From the IMG/VR virus record IMGVR_UViG_3300037069_002169, positions 1-35,381 of that record: a stretch of 35,381 nt of DNA. One strand, given 5' to 3'. Each line of letters starts with the position of its first letter. Within the stretch, counting starts at the first letter, position 1. Source of the DNA: a virus. A program made the translations under genes and the position numbers. Below the pieces are notes generated by a model. That model ran no database searches. It saw only the letters and a list, made by a program, of their open reading frames with translations, and had not been told where the DNA came from. Shown piece after piece: positions 14,713 to 22,684 of this stretch.

Positions 14713-17172
14713 ATGGATAAAACCATACTCGACATCATACTGAGGGCCAAAGACGAAGCCTCTGCCGTTATTAACAAGGCAAGTGGTAATGTTGGTGCGA
14801 GCGGAAAACAGGCCGATAAAACGGCTCAATCTTATCAAAAGCTATCACTTATCACCGCCGGTGCATTCGTAGGCGGTCTGGCGCTTGCCGTTAAGGGTGC
14901 AGCCGATCTCCAAAGTTCAATGGTTCGCCTGGTCAGTACTGCCGGGGAAAGCCAGAAAAACCTTGCTGGTGACACTCAAGGTATTCTCGATATATCTACT
15001 GCAACGGCTACCGGCACCGATCAGCTCTCTCAGGGGCTTTACACTATTAACTCTGCCGGATATCACGGTGCGGCCGGTCTAGCAGTCTTACGAGCCGCTG
15101 CAGAGGGTGCTAAGAGCGAAAATGCCGACCTTGGCACAACTACAAATGCACTGACGACCATTCTTAATGACTACCACTACGGGGCAGATAAATCAGTCAG
15201 TGTCACTAACCAAATGCTTGCTGCAGTATCACGCGGTAAGATGAACTTCCAAGACTTCGCAGGTAGCCTCTCGGCCGTACTTCCCCTAGCGAATGCGGTA
15301 CACCTTAGTTTTGCGCAGGTTGCCGGTGCGGAAGCAACGATGACTGCCCAAGGTATGAGTGCGCAGCAATCCTCTCAGGATCTTGCAAACACCATCCGGG
15401 CATTGAGTAACCCGAACCAAGTGGCAATCAATGAGATGCAACAGCTTGGGCTTAACTCGAACGATGTCTCTATGCAACTCGGCAAGAAGGGTCTGACTGG
15501 AACGCTCGACACCCTTACGACGGCAATTACGCAGCACATGGGCCCTGCCGGTACAGTCATCATGGATGCTTTCAACCAATCAAAATCAGCCGCCGAAGAT
15601 GCAAACATCATGCTCTCTAAGCTTCCCGGATCTATCCAGGGCATTGCTAAGTCATACCTTGCCGGAACCACATCACAGGCAGCGTGGAAACTATCATTAC
15701 AGGAGATGTCGCCGCTCAATGCCAACCTAGCTAAGCAGTTTGCAACTGTCGCAGACAAAGCCCATGGCTTCAATAGCTTGATCAAATCTGGCTCGCCTGC
15801 AGCGCAAACCTACACCGCCGCGCTTTCGAAGATGACTGGTGGCGCTACCGGCCTAAACACGGCCTTGATGCTTACTGGTGCCAACTCCTCAACATTCAAA
15901 TCAAACGTGGATGCCGTGGCAGGCGCAGCCAAAAAGGGCGGCAAGAACATTGACGGTTGGAACCTCATCCAAGGCACTTTCAATTTCCAGCTTAAGCAGG
16001 CCAAAGAAGCTGTCGAGAACGCCGGTAAAGCAATCGGCACCGCCTTACTGCCAAGCGTAACGACTCTAGCAAAAATCCTCGTTGGTATCGTCAAGCCTGT
16101 TGCAGAGTGGGCCAATAGTCACAAGAAGCTTGCTGCGATTATAGTTACCTCACTTGCAGCGATCGCTACATTCGTGGCTATCGTTCTTACTCTTCAGTCA
16201 GCACTTACTAAGGTAAAAACTACCATGAGTATCTTAAAAGCCGCATTCATAGCGGAAGATGGCACGATACGAATAGTATCGGTTGCTACGAAAGCCTGGG
16301 CCGGTGTCCAGTGGATTCTAAATGCAGCAATGGGTGCAATGCCCATTATCGCTATCATCGCTGGCGTCATAGCTCTTATCGCTGTCGTGGTGCTCATTGT
16401 CAAACACTGGAAGGCAGTCTCCGGTTTCTTCGAAAAGCTATGGAAGGACGTCGTAGGGTTCTTCAAGCACCACATTGATTTGATTCTTACCATTGTCGGC
16501 GGCCCACTCGTTGGTTTGGTCATTCTAATCATCAAGCACTGGGGTCAAATAACCGGCTTCTTTAAGAAGTTGTGGAACGATATCACAAGCGACATAACGA
16601 CCTTCGTAAAGGCAGTGATTGATTTCTTCACTAAGTTACCAGGCGAGGCGCTGCATGCGCTTGGTAACGGCAGAAAGTTACTCGCAAACTTCGGTAAAGA
16701 CATCATCCAAGGTTTGGTGAATGGCGTGAAGGGTGCCGCACACTTGGCTACTGATGCCGTTAAGGATGTTGGTAAAGGTGTCGTCGACGGCTTCAAGGGC
16801 TTGCTCGGTATTCACTCACCATCAACCGTATTCGCGGAAGCCGGTAAAAACATTGGCCAAGGTTTGGCGCAGGGCATCGGCGCATCTAAAGGTATCGTTG
16901 GCGGTGCTACTAAGCAACTTGCCGATTCTACGACAGGTTCTTTCGGAACTGCAGCACAACGACCATCTACTACTGCACCCGGAGGACAAGCGGCACCTAC
17001 TGCATCGCAGGGCGCTAGTAACGTCAATATTACGGTAAATATCGGTGTCTATGCCGGAACACAGACTGAAAAGCAGCGCGTGGCAACGGAAATGTGGCAG
17101 GCTCTGATGCAAGTTGCCAGGTCGCACAATATGGCGGGTAACGTTCCTAATTTAGGGATTAGGCCGGTATAG
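14713..17172 (+). CDS. tape measure protein
   Basis: An 819-residue protein, GAGGAACC before ATG. The N-terminus (MDKTILDIILRAKDEASA) and Ala/Ser/Gln-rich helical body are typical. A TP901-type core lies around residues 70-260 (TATGTDQLSQGLYTINSAGY; NFQDFAGSLSAVLPLANAV). Hydrophobic segments lie near 475-495, 540-565 and 585-605. Two related W-x-x-FF-x-KLW units follow the last two. The C-terminal GIHSPSTVFAEAGKNIGQGL motif is common in tape measures. It sets tail length, here roughly 120 nm by the usual 0.15 nm per residue rule. Confidence 0.93.
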   Translation: MDKTILDIILRAKDEASAVINKASGNVGASGKQADKTAQSYQKLSLITAGAFVGGLALAVKGAADLQSSMVRLVSTAGESQKNLAGDTQGILDISTATATGTDQLSQGLYTINSAGYHGAAGLAVLRAAAEGAKSENADLGTTTNALTTILNDYHYGADKSVSVTNQMLAAVSRGKMNFQDFAGSLSAVLPLANAVHLSFAQVAGAEATMTAQGMSAQQSSQDLANTIRALSNPNQVAINEMQQLGLNSNDVSMQLGKKGLTGTLDTLTTAITQHMGPAGTVIMDAFNQSKSAAEDANIMLSKLPGSIQGIAKSYLAGTTSQAAWKLSLQEMSPLNANLAKQFATVADKAHGFNSLIKSGSPAAQTYTAALSKMTGGATGLNTALMLTGANSSTFKSNVDAVAGAAKKGGKNIDGWNLIQGTFNFQLKQAKEAVENAGKAIGTALLPSVTTLAKILVGIVKPVAEWANSHKKLAAIIVTSLAAIATFVAIVLTLQSALTKVKTTMSILKAAFIAEDGTIRIVSVATKAWAGVQWILNAAMGAMPIIAIIAGVIALIAVVVLIVKHWKAVSGFFEKLWKDVVGFFKHHIDLILTIVGGPLVGLVILIIKHWGQITGFFKKLWNDITSDITTFVKAVIDFFTKLPGEALHALGNGRKLLANFGKDIIQGLVNGVKGAAHLATDAVKDVGKGVVDGFKGLLGIHSPSTVFAEAGKNIGQGLAQGIGASKGIVGGATKQLADSTTGSFGTAAQRPSTTAPGGQAAPTASQGASNVNITVNIGVYAGTQTEKQRVATEMWQALMQVARSHNMAGNVPNLGIRPV

Positions 17173-17174
17173 TC

Positions 17175-17510
17175 ATGAGCTTAATTTCACTCAACGGAAA
17201 TAGCAACATTCCGCAGCCATCAGATCTGACTGAGGAGTACATTCAGATCATGGTCGACAAATCTACCATTACCGGACTCACCCGGCGCATTTGGCTTGCT
17301 CAAAAAAGGCAAGCTACCTTCACGCTCTCAGCAATATCTCAGTCAGACTACAGCCTTATTAACAGTTACATCGAAGGTGGCAATCTCATTTCGTATGCAA
17401 ACAGTGTATCGGGGTTCAGTTTCACCGGCTTTGCAGTCAGCGCTGCGGCCAAGTACATTCGTGGATCATCACTATTGCGCGATATGACCATAACCCTACT
17501 GGAGAAATAG
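17175..17510 (+). CDS. distal tail-type protein (short)
   Basis: A 111-residue strand-rich protein after the tape measure, in the place of the distal tail protein. It starts MSLISLNGNSNIPQPSDLTEEYIQI. Later GLTRRIWLAQKRQATFTLS and LLRDMTITLLEK resemble the tube-like barrel of Dit N-domains. It is much shorter than typical Dit proteins of about 250 residues, so it may be only the ring-forming barrel. The assignment rests on position. Confidence 0.6.
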   Translation: MSLISLNGNSNIPQPSDLTEEYIQIMVDKSTITGLTRRIWLAQKRQATFTLSAISQSDYSLINSYIEGGNLISYANSVSGFSFTGFAVSAAAKYIRGSSLLRDMTITLLEK

Positions 17511-17513
17511 CTT

Positions 17514-19190
17514 GTGCAAACGGTTTCTTCAACATTTACTACTGACACTTCTGCAGCCACTCAGACGATAAATTACGGTATTCTGATCGCCTGGACTGAG
17601 CAGATCAATCCATCATATGCATTCTTCACTATTGGCACATCGCTTATTGGTGGCCCAGATGTCATAAAGGGCGGCGGCGCTGAAGTAACGTTCCTGGATC
17701 GCTATCAGTACACTGACTACTCAGCATACGGCATTAGCATAGATATTAAGCGCGGCCTCGGGCAATACCCATACGGCACCGTCATGGGGCAAGCCGAAGT
17801 GAAGTTAGATAATACCGATCTCTCTTTCATGCCCGGCCATGATCCCACTATTGGTAATTACATTCTGCCAAATCGCCCCGTTAAGCTATCCGCAGGTTTT
17901 GGGACTGAGAGCATCACGACATTTGCAGGCTACTCCACTGCTCCCCTGAACGATGTGAACCACCGCGAAACGAGCCTACTCTGCTACGACGGCATGAATT
18001 ATCTTAATATGTTCCCGTCAAAGGGTGCGGGGCCAGTTGCAGCAGCAAATAATGGTGCATACATCAACATGTTTGGTAGCGACATTATTGCGGATCTCTT
18101 GCAAGAGGCAGGCTTTTCGTCGACAGAATATGTGATTGAGCAATCGTTGCAGCCGCGAATAGGCTACCTTGCTCCTATAAACTTTCAGACAGGCACGAAT
18201 GTCGGTGGCAATCAGGGTTCGATTGGCTACATCATCTCAGCAATTTGTGAGTCGGAGATGGGTATCGCTTTCTTCGACGAAGCTGGCATTTTCCATTACT
18301 GGAACCGGCAGCATATACCTGATCACAATACTATCCAGTGGACGTTTGATTACTCCGAAACGGTCGGTGGCAACAACACTGGTATTATCAATTACGGCAT
18401 AGAGAATACTGCGGTCATTAACGACGTTATCGTGCAGTCTACGCCACGAGTAGTGGCTGCAAGGCAGTTAGTGTGGCAATTGGCTCAGCCAACGCTCATA
18501 CCGGCAGGCGGCAGCGTCATCGTGTCTGCTGACTTCTCAGACAGCTATGGTACGATGCCGGTCACGGCGCTCGATACGCCCGTACTATTTACGACCACCA
18601 CACCGCCGACATCTACCTATCAGGTAAACGTGAACTCAGATGGTTCTGATCCGCTTGGTGTAGGCTCGTTTGTTTCGGTAACGAGCACTGTACTCAACGG
18701 GTCGAATGCTCAGATTACTTTTCATAATACCTACAGCCAACCGATATACGTTACCCAGATGGGGCTGTACGGTACACCGGCAACTGTCACGCAGGTGATT
18801 ACCCAAGAGTTTAAGAATCAGACATCTATCAACCAATACGGCATAAACCCTGCTAATAATGGTCAGCCGCTAACTATTACGAATGACTTGATCCAGGACA
18901 ACAGCAGCGCTTACTCTATTGCCTATCAGCTTGTTACTGACTACGCCACGCCTTTCCAGCGTATGACGCTCGAGGTAATGGCAGTACCGCAATTACAATT
19001 TGGTGACTATGTTACGGTGACACTCGATGATACTGGCCAGACACTCAATTACACAGTTATAAATATCGAGTTGTCGCAAACGAAAGAAGACCCATTGAAG
19101 CAGACAGTTGAAGTCGAGGTGCGGCAGATGATCAATTACTTTACGATTGGGGTTTCGACAATAGGTGGAACGGATTCCATTGCACCCTAA
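17514..19190 (+). CDS. tail hub / tail-associated protein
   Basis: A 558-residue protein starting at GTG 17514, with GGAG 13 bases upstream. The N-terminal half reads like a baseplate hub: GISIDIKRGLGQYPYGTVMGQAEVKLDN, read across two segments, then RPVKLSAGFGTESITTFAGY and LLQEAGFSSTEYVIEQ. A middle jelly-roll-like part follows, and the C-terminal FGDYVTVTLDDTGQTLNYTVINIE strands resemble gp27-like hub folds. It would sit at the tail tip and start the fibre region. No peptidase motif was seen. Confidence 0.7.
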   Translation: MQTVSSTFTTDTSAATQTINYGILIAWTEQINPSYAFFTIGTSLIGGPDVIKGGGAEVTFLDRYQYTDYSAYGISIDIKRGLGQYPYGTVMGQAEVKLDNTDLSFMPGHDPTIGNYILPNRPVKLSAGFGTESITTFAGYSTAPLNDVNHRETSLLCYDGMNYLNMFPSKGAGPVAAANNGAYINMFGSDIIADLLQEAGFSSTEYVIEQSLQPRIGYLAPINFQTGTNVGGNQGSIGYIISAICESEMGIAFFDEAGIFHYWNRQHIPDHNTIQWTFDYSETVGGNNTGIINYGIENTAVINDVIVQSTPRVVAARQLVWQLAQPTLIPAGGSVIVSADFSDSYGTMPVTALDTPVLFTTTTPPTSTYQVNVNSDGSDPLGVGSFVSVTSTVLNGSNAQITFHNTYSQPIYVTQMGLYGTPATVTQVITQEFKNQTSINQYGINPANNGQPLTITNDLIQDNSSAYSIAYQLVTDYATPFQRMTLEVMAVPQLQFGDYVTVTLDDTGQTLNYTVINIELSQTKEDPLKQTVEVEVRQMINYFTIGVSTIGGTDSIAP

Positions 19191-19196
19191 ATATAT

Positions 19197-19236
19197 ACCT
19201 GTTATGGTTGATATATTTACAACGCCTGAACATAAT
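19197..19236 (+). promoter_or_regulatory. repeated-type promoter, copy 5 (tail-fibre operon)
   Basis: CCTGTTATGG, -35 TTGATA (19208-19213), a 17-base spacer with TTTACAAC, -10 CATAAT (19231-19236). ATG 19244 is seven bases after the -10, so the transcript should begin at the start codon. Confidence 0.82.
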
Positions 19237-19243
19237 CAAGCTT

Positions 19244-19765
19244 ATGATTGCCAAGCACTCCATAGACGAAAAAACAGCGAAGCATGTTTCTAAAATCTTA
19301 AAAGAAGATCCAGAGCCAGACGCGCGCGCGACCGCTAGAGAGACGTTGGACTTTTACATCAAAAACTACCCACTTGTGCAGATTGTGCGCTGTGATCTTT
19401 GCGGTGCTGATCTATGCCTAGAAGTTTTGATACCGGCCGAGGTGCAGCGCAATAAGTTGCACCACCACGACGGTTTACGCCGCATAGTCCTGGATGGCGG
19501 CAAGTTGCTGTCATCCCGTAAGCGTCTTGATGGTGCCATGGGTTATGAGTGTCGATGCGGAAATAACACGATAAATGCAAGTGTAGAGATTGGTCTACTT
19601 CCAACTGTAAGCAACATAACCGGCGAAGCTATGATCCCACAGATTGAGCCTCATCATGAAGCTATGGTTAAGCTGGAGATCGCCAAACAGCACTACACAC
19701 CTGATGTTGAGACTAATGGCAATAAGACTCGCATTGAGTCGTTTACAGTTGAGAGGCTTCAATAA
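19244..19765 (+). CDS. zinc-ribbon-like protein before fibre genes
   Basis: A 173-residue protein whose start is set at ATG 19244, because the in-frame upstream ATG lies in the promoter. It has a helical N-terminal 45 residues, then CDLCGADLC and later ECRCGNN, giving the four cysteines of a zinc ribbon (about residues 50-110). Between them comes a basic RNKLHHHDGLRR stretch. The C-terminal part is mixed. No ribosome site is present and translation is probably leaderless. It may be structural or regulatory; unassigned. Confidence 0.75.
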   Translation: MIAKHSIDEKTAKHVSKILKEDPEPDARATARETLDFYIKNYPLVQIVRCDLCGADLCLEVLIPAEVQRNKLHHHDGLRRIVLDGGKLLSSRKRLDGAMGYECRCGNNTINASVEIGLLPTVSNITGEAMIPQIEPHHEAMVKLEIAKQHYTPDVETNGNKTRIESFTVERLQ

Positions 19766-20280
19766 TGAGTGTTCCAGGTTATACTGCAATATCATTTACC
19801 GCAGGTGAACAACCAACTACCGCAAAGTGGAACCTTGTCGGTAGCAATGATGCGGCGTTTAATACGTTTTTGAGTGGGCCAGCGACTGTCCCGTCTTCTG
19901 TATTAACATATGCTTCTGCTCCTGCATCAGCTGTAATTTCTGGCACTTCATGGAGTGGAACAGGCACGACAAACATTTTAACAGGATCATATACTTTTAC
20001 TGCGGGTGCGAAATACCAGATAGTAGTTGCATCATCAAACCCGAACTCTGCCGGAATTTGGCAACTGAGTTATACGGTATCCGGAGGTGGCACATATAAA
20101 GGGTTAAGTCATACACGTTTTGGTGGGGCAAGCGGTGAACAACTTGGAGTGAGCCTCATAAATACTTTTATACCGACAGCGAGTGGAGCGCAAACTATAA
20201 CAGTAACCGCAACTCTTATTACAAGCGGCGGTGCTAATGGTGACGATATTATCGTCCTAATAATTCCATTACCTAACTAG
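19765..20280 (+). CDS. tail fibre / receptor-binding protein with invertible C-terminal part
   Basis: A 171-residue protein. A constant N-terminal 39 residues start MSVPGYTAISFTAGEQPTTAKWN and end FLSGP. A beta-rich, Gly/Ser/Thr-rich tip of about 132 residues follows (SWSGTGTTNILTGSYTFTAGAKYQIVV). Residues 25-39 are encoded by a 43-base repeat that recurs inverted at 20673-20714 beside an opposite-strand tip cassette. The build fits a small fibre tip whose receptor-binding part can be swapped by DNA inversion. Start overlaps the upstream stop (TAATG). Confidence 0.75.
   Translation: MSVPGYTAISFTAGEQPTTAKWNLVGSNDAAFNTFLSGPATVPSSVLTYASAPASAVISGTSWSGTGTTNILTGSYTFTAGAKYQIVVASSNPNSAGIWQLSYTVSGGGTYKGLSHTRFGGASGEQLGVSLINTFIPTASGAQTITVTATLITSGGANGDDIIVLIIPLPN
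19839..19881 (+). repeat. inverted repeat arm L of invertible fibre segment
   Basis: A 43-base arm from CGGTAGCAATGATG to GAGTGGGCCA inside the fibre gene, with a run of five T (19867-19871). The reverse complement recurs at 20673-20714 with one T fewer. The two arms bound a 791-base inner segment. Confidence 0.92.
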
Positions 20281-20684
20281 GTACCAATCTCAAAAACCGT
20301 TAATGAGTGCGTGTTGTATTGTAATAATTGAGATGCACCTGAACTATTTAGCAGATATATTGCGAAAGTATGACTACCTGCAGCTAATGCTGCGGTAATA
20401 GTCGAACCACCTCCTGAAGCACCTGAAGCAGGTGTAGTAACATGACATAGCTCGGTTGAAAATGCACCGTCTATCCATAATCTAAAAAGCGCCGTCCCAG
20501 CTCCTAGATATACGGCTGTAATGTCGAAACTTACATATACCTTCCCTCCAGTGGTAGTGATGGTGGCACTAGCACCGCTTACGGCCGCTTCAACACCAAC
20601 GCTGAAAGCTTGATTAGCATTATCTGTTTCGATATGAGCACTTGCTGACGTTCTTAGGGCTCCGGTTATATTTGGCCCACTCAA
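20277..20684 (-). CDS. silent inverted fibre-tip cassette
   Basis: A leftward frame of 135 codons, convergent with the fibre gene; the two stops share CTAG. It has no ATG or ribosome site: the frame enters through the inverted repeat and begins LSGPNITGALRTSAS, so TTG 20684 is only an apparent start. The tip is beta-rich (GKVYVSFDITAVYLGAGTAL; SHTFAIYLLNSSGAS) and the same length as the active tip but different in sequence. Inversion with the crossover after the T run would join it in frame to the constant N-terminus at FLSGP. Confidence 0.8.
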   Translation of the reverse strand: MSGPNITGALRTSASAHIETDNANQAFSVGVEAAVSGASATITTTGGKVYVSFDITAVYLGAGTALFRLWIDGAFSTELCHVTTPASGASGGGSTITAALAAGSHTFAIYLLNSSGASQLLQYNTHSLTVFEIGT

Positions 20685-20714
20685 AACGTATTAAACGCCG
20701 CATCATTGCTACCG
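20673..20714 (-). repeat. inverted repeat arm R of invertible fibre segment
   Basis: A 42-base reverse-complement copy of the arm at 19839-19881, identical except for four T in place of five. It lies just outside the silent cassette and about 15 bases before the next promoter, so that promoter stays outside the invertible piece. Confidence 0.92.
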
Positions 20715-20729
20715 AAGGGATGCACTCTT

Positions 20730-20769
20730 ACCTGCTATGGTTGACCGGAGTTATACATAAGCCAACAAT
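20730..20769 (+). promoter_or_regulatory. repeated-type promoter, copy 6
   Basis: CCTGCTATGG (20731-20740), -35 TTGACC (20741-20746), a 17-base spacer in which TTACAAC has decayed to TTATACAT, -10 AACAAT (20764-20769). ATG 20777 is seven bases downstream. It gives the downstream tail genes a start independent of the invertible segment. Confidence 0.75.
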
Positions 20770-20776
20770 TAGCATT

Positions 20777-20968
20777 ATGGCAGGTACTCAAACTTCAACA
20801 ATTATTCCTACTCAGAATGGCACGATTGTCATTAACTGGGCAGAAGGTAATATCATTATTACTGACAAGACTAATGTGCGCCGCGCAGTTATCGGCATCG
20901 CTCCAGATGGCGAGGTAGTCGTCGACATCTCTAAAACTGGCATTGATATTTATTCGGCATACTCATGA
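20777..20968 (+). CDS. small tail-region protein (63 aa)
   Basis: A 63-residue strand-rich protein: TSTIIPTQNGTIVINWAEG, then IIITDKTNVRRAVIGIAPDG and a VVVDISKTGIDIY ending. The start is ATG 20777, since upstream in-frame codons are the inverted repeat and promoter. There is no ribosome site; leaderless translation is likely. Four-base overlap with the next gene. Likely a tail-tip or fibre-associated protein by position. Confidence 0.75.
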   Translation: MAGTQTSTIIPTQNGTIVINWAEGNIIITDKTNVRRAVIGIAPDGEVVVDISKTGIDIYSAYS

Positions 20969-21276
20969 GCGTAGACAATACGAAGATTGCTTTTAGTAGT
21001 CGCTGGGAGATTGATCAGCTCATTAACTCCCAGGTTATTACTGTAGGCAGTGGCGATACTGCAATATTAGTATTCGCTGGTGACCCGCCAGTATTTGAGG
21101 TTCAATTCCAGCCTACCGGCTCGAGCGTGTGGTATAGCCCAGGGCTTAATAGCACTGACGGAACCCTGGCAAATACATTCACCTGGTATGCTTACATCAA
21201 TGGTACGCAGCTCCATGTGAATTGCTCTGGCGGTAAGATTCGTTATTTTGTTTGGGGTGATAAGGTGGATTACTAA
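20965..21276 (+). CDS. tail-tip paralogue 1 (MSVD..KIAFSSR family)
   Basis: A 103-residue beta-rich protein. It begins MSVDNTKIAFSSRWEID, nearly the same as the next gene, and has FEVQFQPTGSSVWYSPG and NTFTWYAYINGTQLHVN strands. It is the first of three adjacent related genes, joined by ATGA or TAATG overlaps. Probably structural at the tail tip, by position after the fibre gene. Confidence 0.75.
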   Translation: MSVDNTKIAFSSRWEIDQLINSQVITVGSGDTAILVFAGDPPVFEVQFQPTGSSVWYSPGLNSTDGTLANTFTWYAYINGTQLHVNCSGGKIRYFVWGDKVDY

Positions 21277-21644
21277 TGTCTGTTGATTACTCAAAGATAG
21301 CGTTTTCTTCTCGCTTCCGCTATGAACATATGGCTACTGATACAAGTGGTAATCCACTCAAATCAAGCGTTGCTTTTTCGGTAGCGCCCTCTACGTTTCC
21401 TACAATAACGATTCCGCACAACTTGGGGTATGTACCATTCTTTAGGCTCTACTATGGCTTTAATGACGGCAAGTATTATCCTCTTTTCAGTGGGCCATCA
21501 AGCTATAACATCGATGGTAATTCGTTCCAGATCGATAACGTTTACGCCGATGCTACTAACATCTATGTATACCTTGAGAACGACAATACAGTGACAGTAA
21601 GCGGTAGAATCTATTACCGAATATATGCGGAGCCACAATCATGA
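21276..21644 (+). CDS. tail-tip paralogue 2 (MSVD..KIAFSSR family)
   Basis: A 122-residue protein starting MSVDYSKIAFSSRFRYEHM. A TITIPHNLGYVPFFRLYYG motif, followed by FSGPSSYNIDG and DATNIYVYLEN strands, is shared in pattern with the third paralogue (IPHGFASDDLLFQV; DSTNLYIVAEA). This P-H-N/G-x-x motif occurs in small fibre-like proteins. It likely arose by tandem duplication and divergence. Overlaps both neighbours. Confidence 0.75.
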   Translation: MSVDYSKIAFSSRFRYEHMATDTSGNPLKSSVAFSVAPSTFPTITIPHNLGYVPFFRLYYGFNDGKYYPLFSGPSSYNIDGNSFQIDNVYADATNIYVYLENDNTVTVSGRIYYRIYAEPQS

Positions 21645-21991
21645 TCAATCTCAATAAGCTATCGCTATCGAGTTCTGCCAGCTCGCTTAAAGTGTTGGAT
21701 GAAGGAACAGGTACATTAGTAATCCCTGCCTTACCGGCTTATGGCGATGTGCATGGTATTGTAACTATCCCTCATGGCTTTGCAAGCGACGATTTATTGT
21801 TTCAAGTTTCGACGAATGGTGGCCCCTCTAGCGGTGTCATGCTCCCTTGGCAGTCAAACGATGGACGGTCATTTCAGTATGCCTACCTGGATAGTACGAA
21901 TCTATACATAGTAGCTGAGGCCAATGACAGCGCTGGCTTTTCGAGCCCTAGCACTACCCTTACTTACTTCTACCGTATACTTATACCTTAG
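21641..21991 (+). CDS. tail-tip paralogue 3
   Basis: A 116-residue protein, more diverged: it starts MINLNKLSLSSSASSLKVL, then VTIPHGFASDDLLFQVSTNGG and LDSTNLYIVAEANDS, ending YFYRILIP (compare YYRIYAEP in paralogue 2). It ends the rightward tail operon and its stop meets the convergent gene at 21988 with a four-base overlap. No terminator hairpin is seen between them. Confidence 0.75.
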   Translation: MINLNKLSLSSSASSLKVLDEGTGTLVIPALPAYGDVHGIVTIPHGFASDDLLFQVSTNGGPSSGVMLPWQSNDGRSFQYAYLDSTNLYIVAEANDSAGFSSPSTTLTYFYRILIP

Positions 21992-22587
21992 AGCGAACGA
22001 AAATGAGTCTGGTTGTAAAGTGTCAAGGCTTTTGACCAACTGCCATACTTAGCAATGACGTAGGTGTTGCACCATTTGAGTTGAGTGATAGGATTAGTGC
22101 GGTAATCGGCACCAGCGCTTTCCATCTTAATAATCGGAGCAATGTAGCAAATGTTTGCTTCTGAGTTCGAGTCGAGGTGATAACGCCACTGCATAATACC
22201 GCTGATGATTGTATCTACTGCAGCCTGATCACCTGCGGCAATACCGGCGCTATTCATTACTGATGTTTTGTCAAAAACTACATAGATTCCTGGATTGCTA
22301 GGATCTTCGCCGTAAGCTGGGGCTGGAGCAGGTTGCGTCGTAGTAGTCGTGGAAGTGTTAGTGCTCGTTGTTGGTGCAGGAGTAATTGTGGTAGCGGGAG
22401 CCGCAGCGGTTGTTGTCTGAGTGCTAGGGGCTGTCTGCGCTGGGCTGACAGTAGTAGAAGCAAGTGCCAGTTCTTGTCTCTGAGGGGTAGATTTTGGCTT
22501 GTTTTGTTGCGTCAAAGCTAGTGCTCCGCCACCAATGGTGGTTATGCCCAAGATAGCAACCGTAGTGATTATTGCCTTCTTATTCAT
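21988..22587 (-). CDS. secreted/anchored transglycosylase-like protein (moron)
   Basis: A 199-residue leftward protein. Residues 1-27 are a signal or anchor sequence (MNKKAIITTVAILGITTIGG). Residues 40-95 are a Thr/Ala/Pro linker, and residues 96-199 a folded domain. That domain has MQWRYHLDSNSEANICYIAPIIK in two parts, KMESAGADYRTNP (a likely catalytic Glu) and a LKWCNTYVIAKYGSWSKALTLY ending typical of lysozyme-like transglycosylase C-termini. It may act on the cell wall or block superinfection. The separate promoter and opposite strand point to a moron expressed in the lysogen. Confidence 0.75.
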   Translation of the reverse strand: MNKKAIITTVAILGITTIGGGALALTQQNKPKSTPQRQELALASTTVSPAQTAPSTQTTTAAAPATTITPAPTTSTNTSTTTTTQPAPAPAYGEDPSNPGIYVVFDKTSVMNSAGIAAGDQAAVDTIISGIMQWRYHLDSNSEANICYIAPIIKMESAGADYRTNPITQLKWCNTYVIAKYGSWSKALTLYNQTHFRSL

Positions 22588-22598
22588 GATATGGGGTG

Positions 22599-22627
22599 AT
22601 TATACACCTTTACTGTCTATTTTGCAA
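22599..22627 (-). promoter_or_regulatory. promoter for leftward secreted protein
   Basis: Reading leftward, -35 TTGCAA (22627-22622), a 17-base spacer and a perfect TATAAT (22604-22599). ATG 22587 is 11 bases after the -10, so the leader is at most about four bases and there is no ribosome site. It is divergent from the promoter at 22645. Confidence 0.82.
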
Positions 22628-22643
22628 GTATGGGCACTTTTAT

Positions 22644-22684
22644 ATCTGTTATGGTTGATTAAATTACAACTGATTAACCATAAT
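22644..22684 (+). promoter_or_regulatory. repeated-type promoter, copy 7 (lysis operon)
   Basis: TCTGTTATGG, -35 TTGATT (22655-22660), an 18-base spacer with ATTACAAC, -10 CATAAT (22679-22684); ATG 22692 is seven bases after it. TTATGGTT and AACCATAA form a perfect 8-base inverted repeat over the promoter. Confidence 0.82.

Noticed and set aside
21488-21500. CAGTGGGCCA in paralogue 2, similar to the end of the fibre repeat arm
   Set aside because: Only about ten bases match (AGTGGGCCA) and they encode a common F-S-G-P turn; too short for a third inversion arm.
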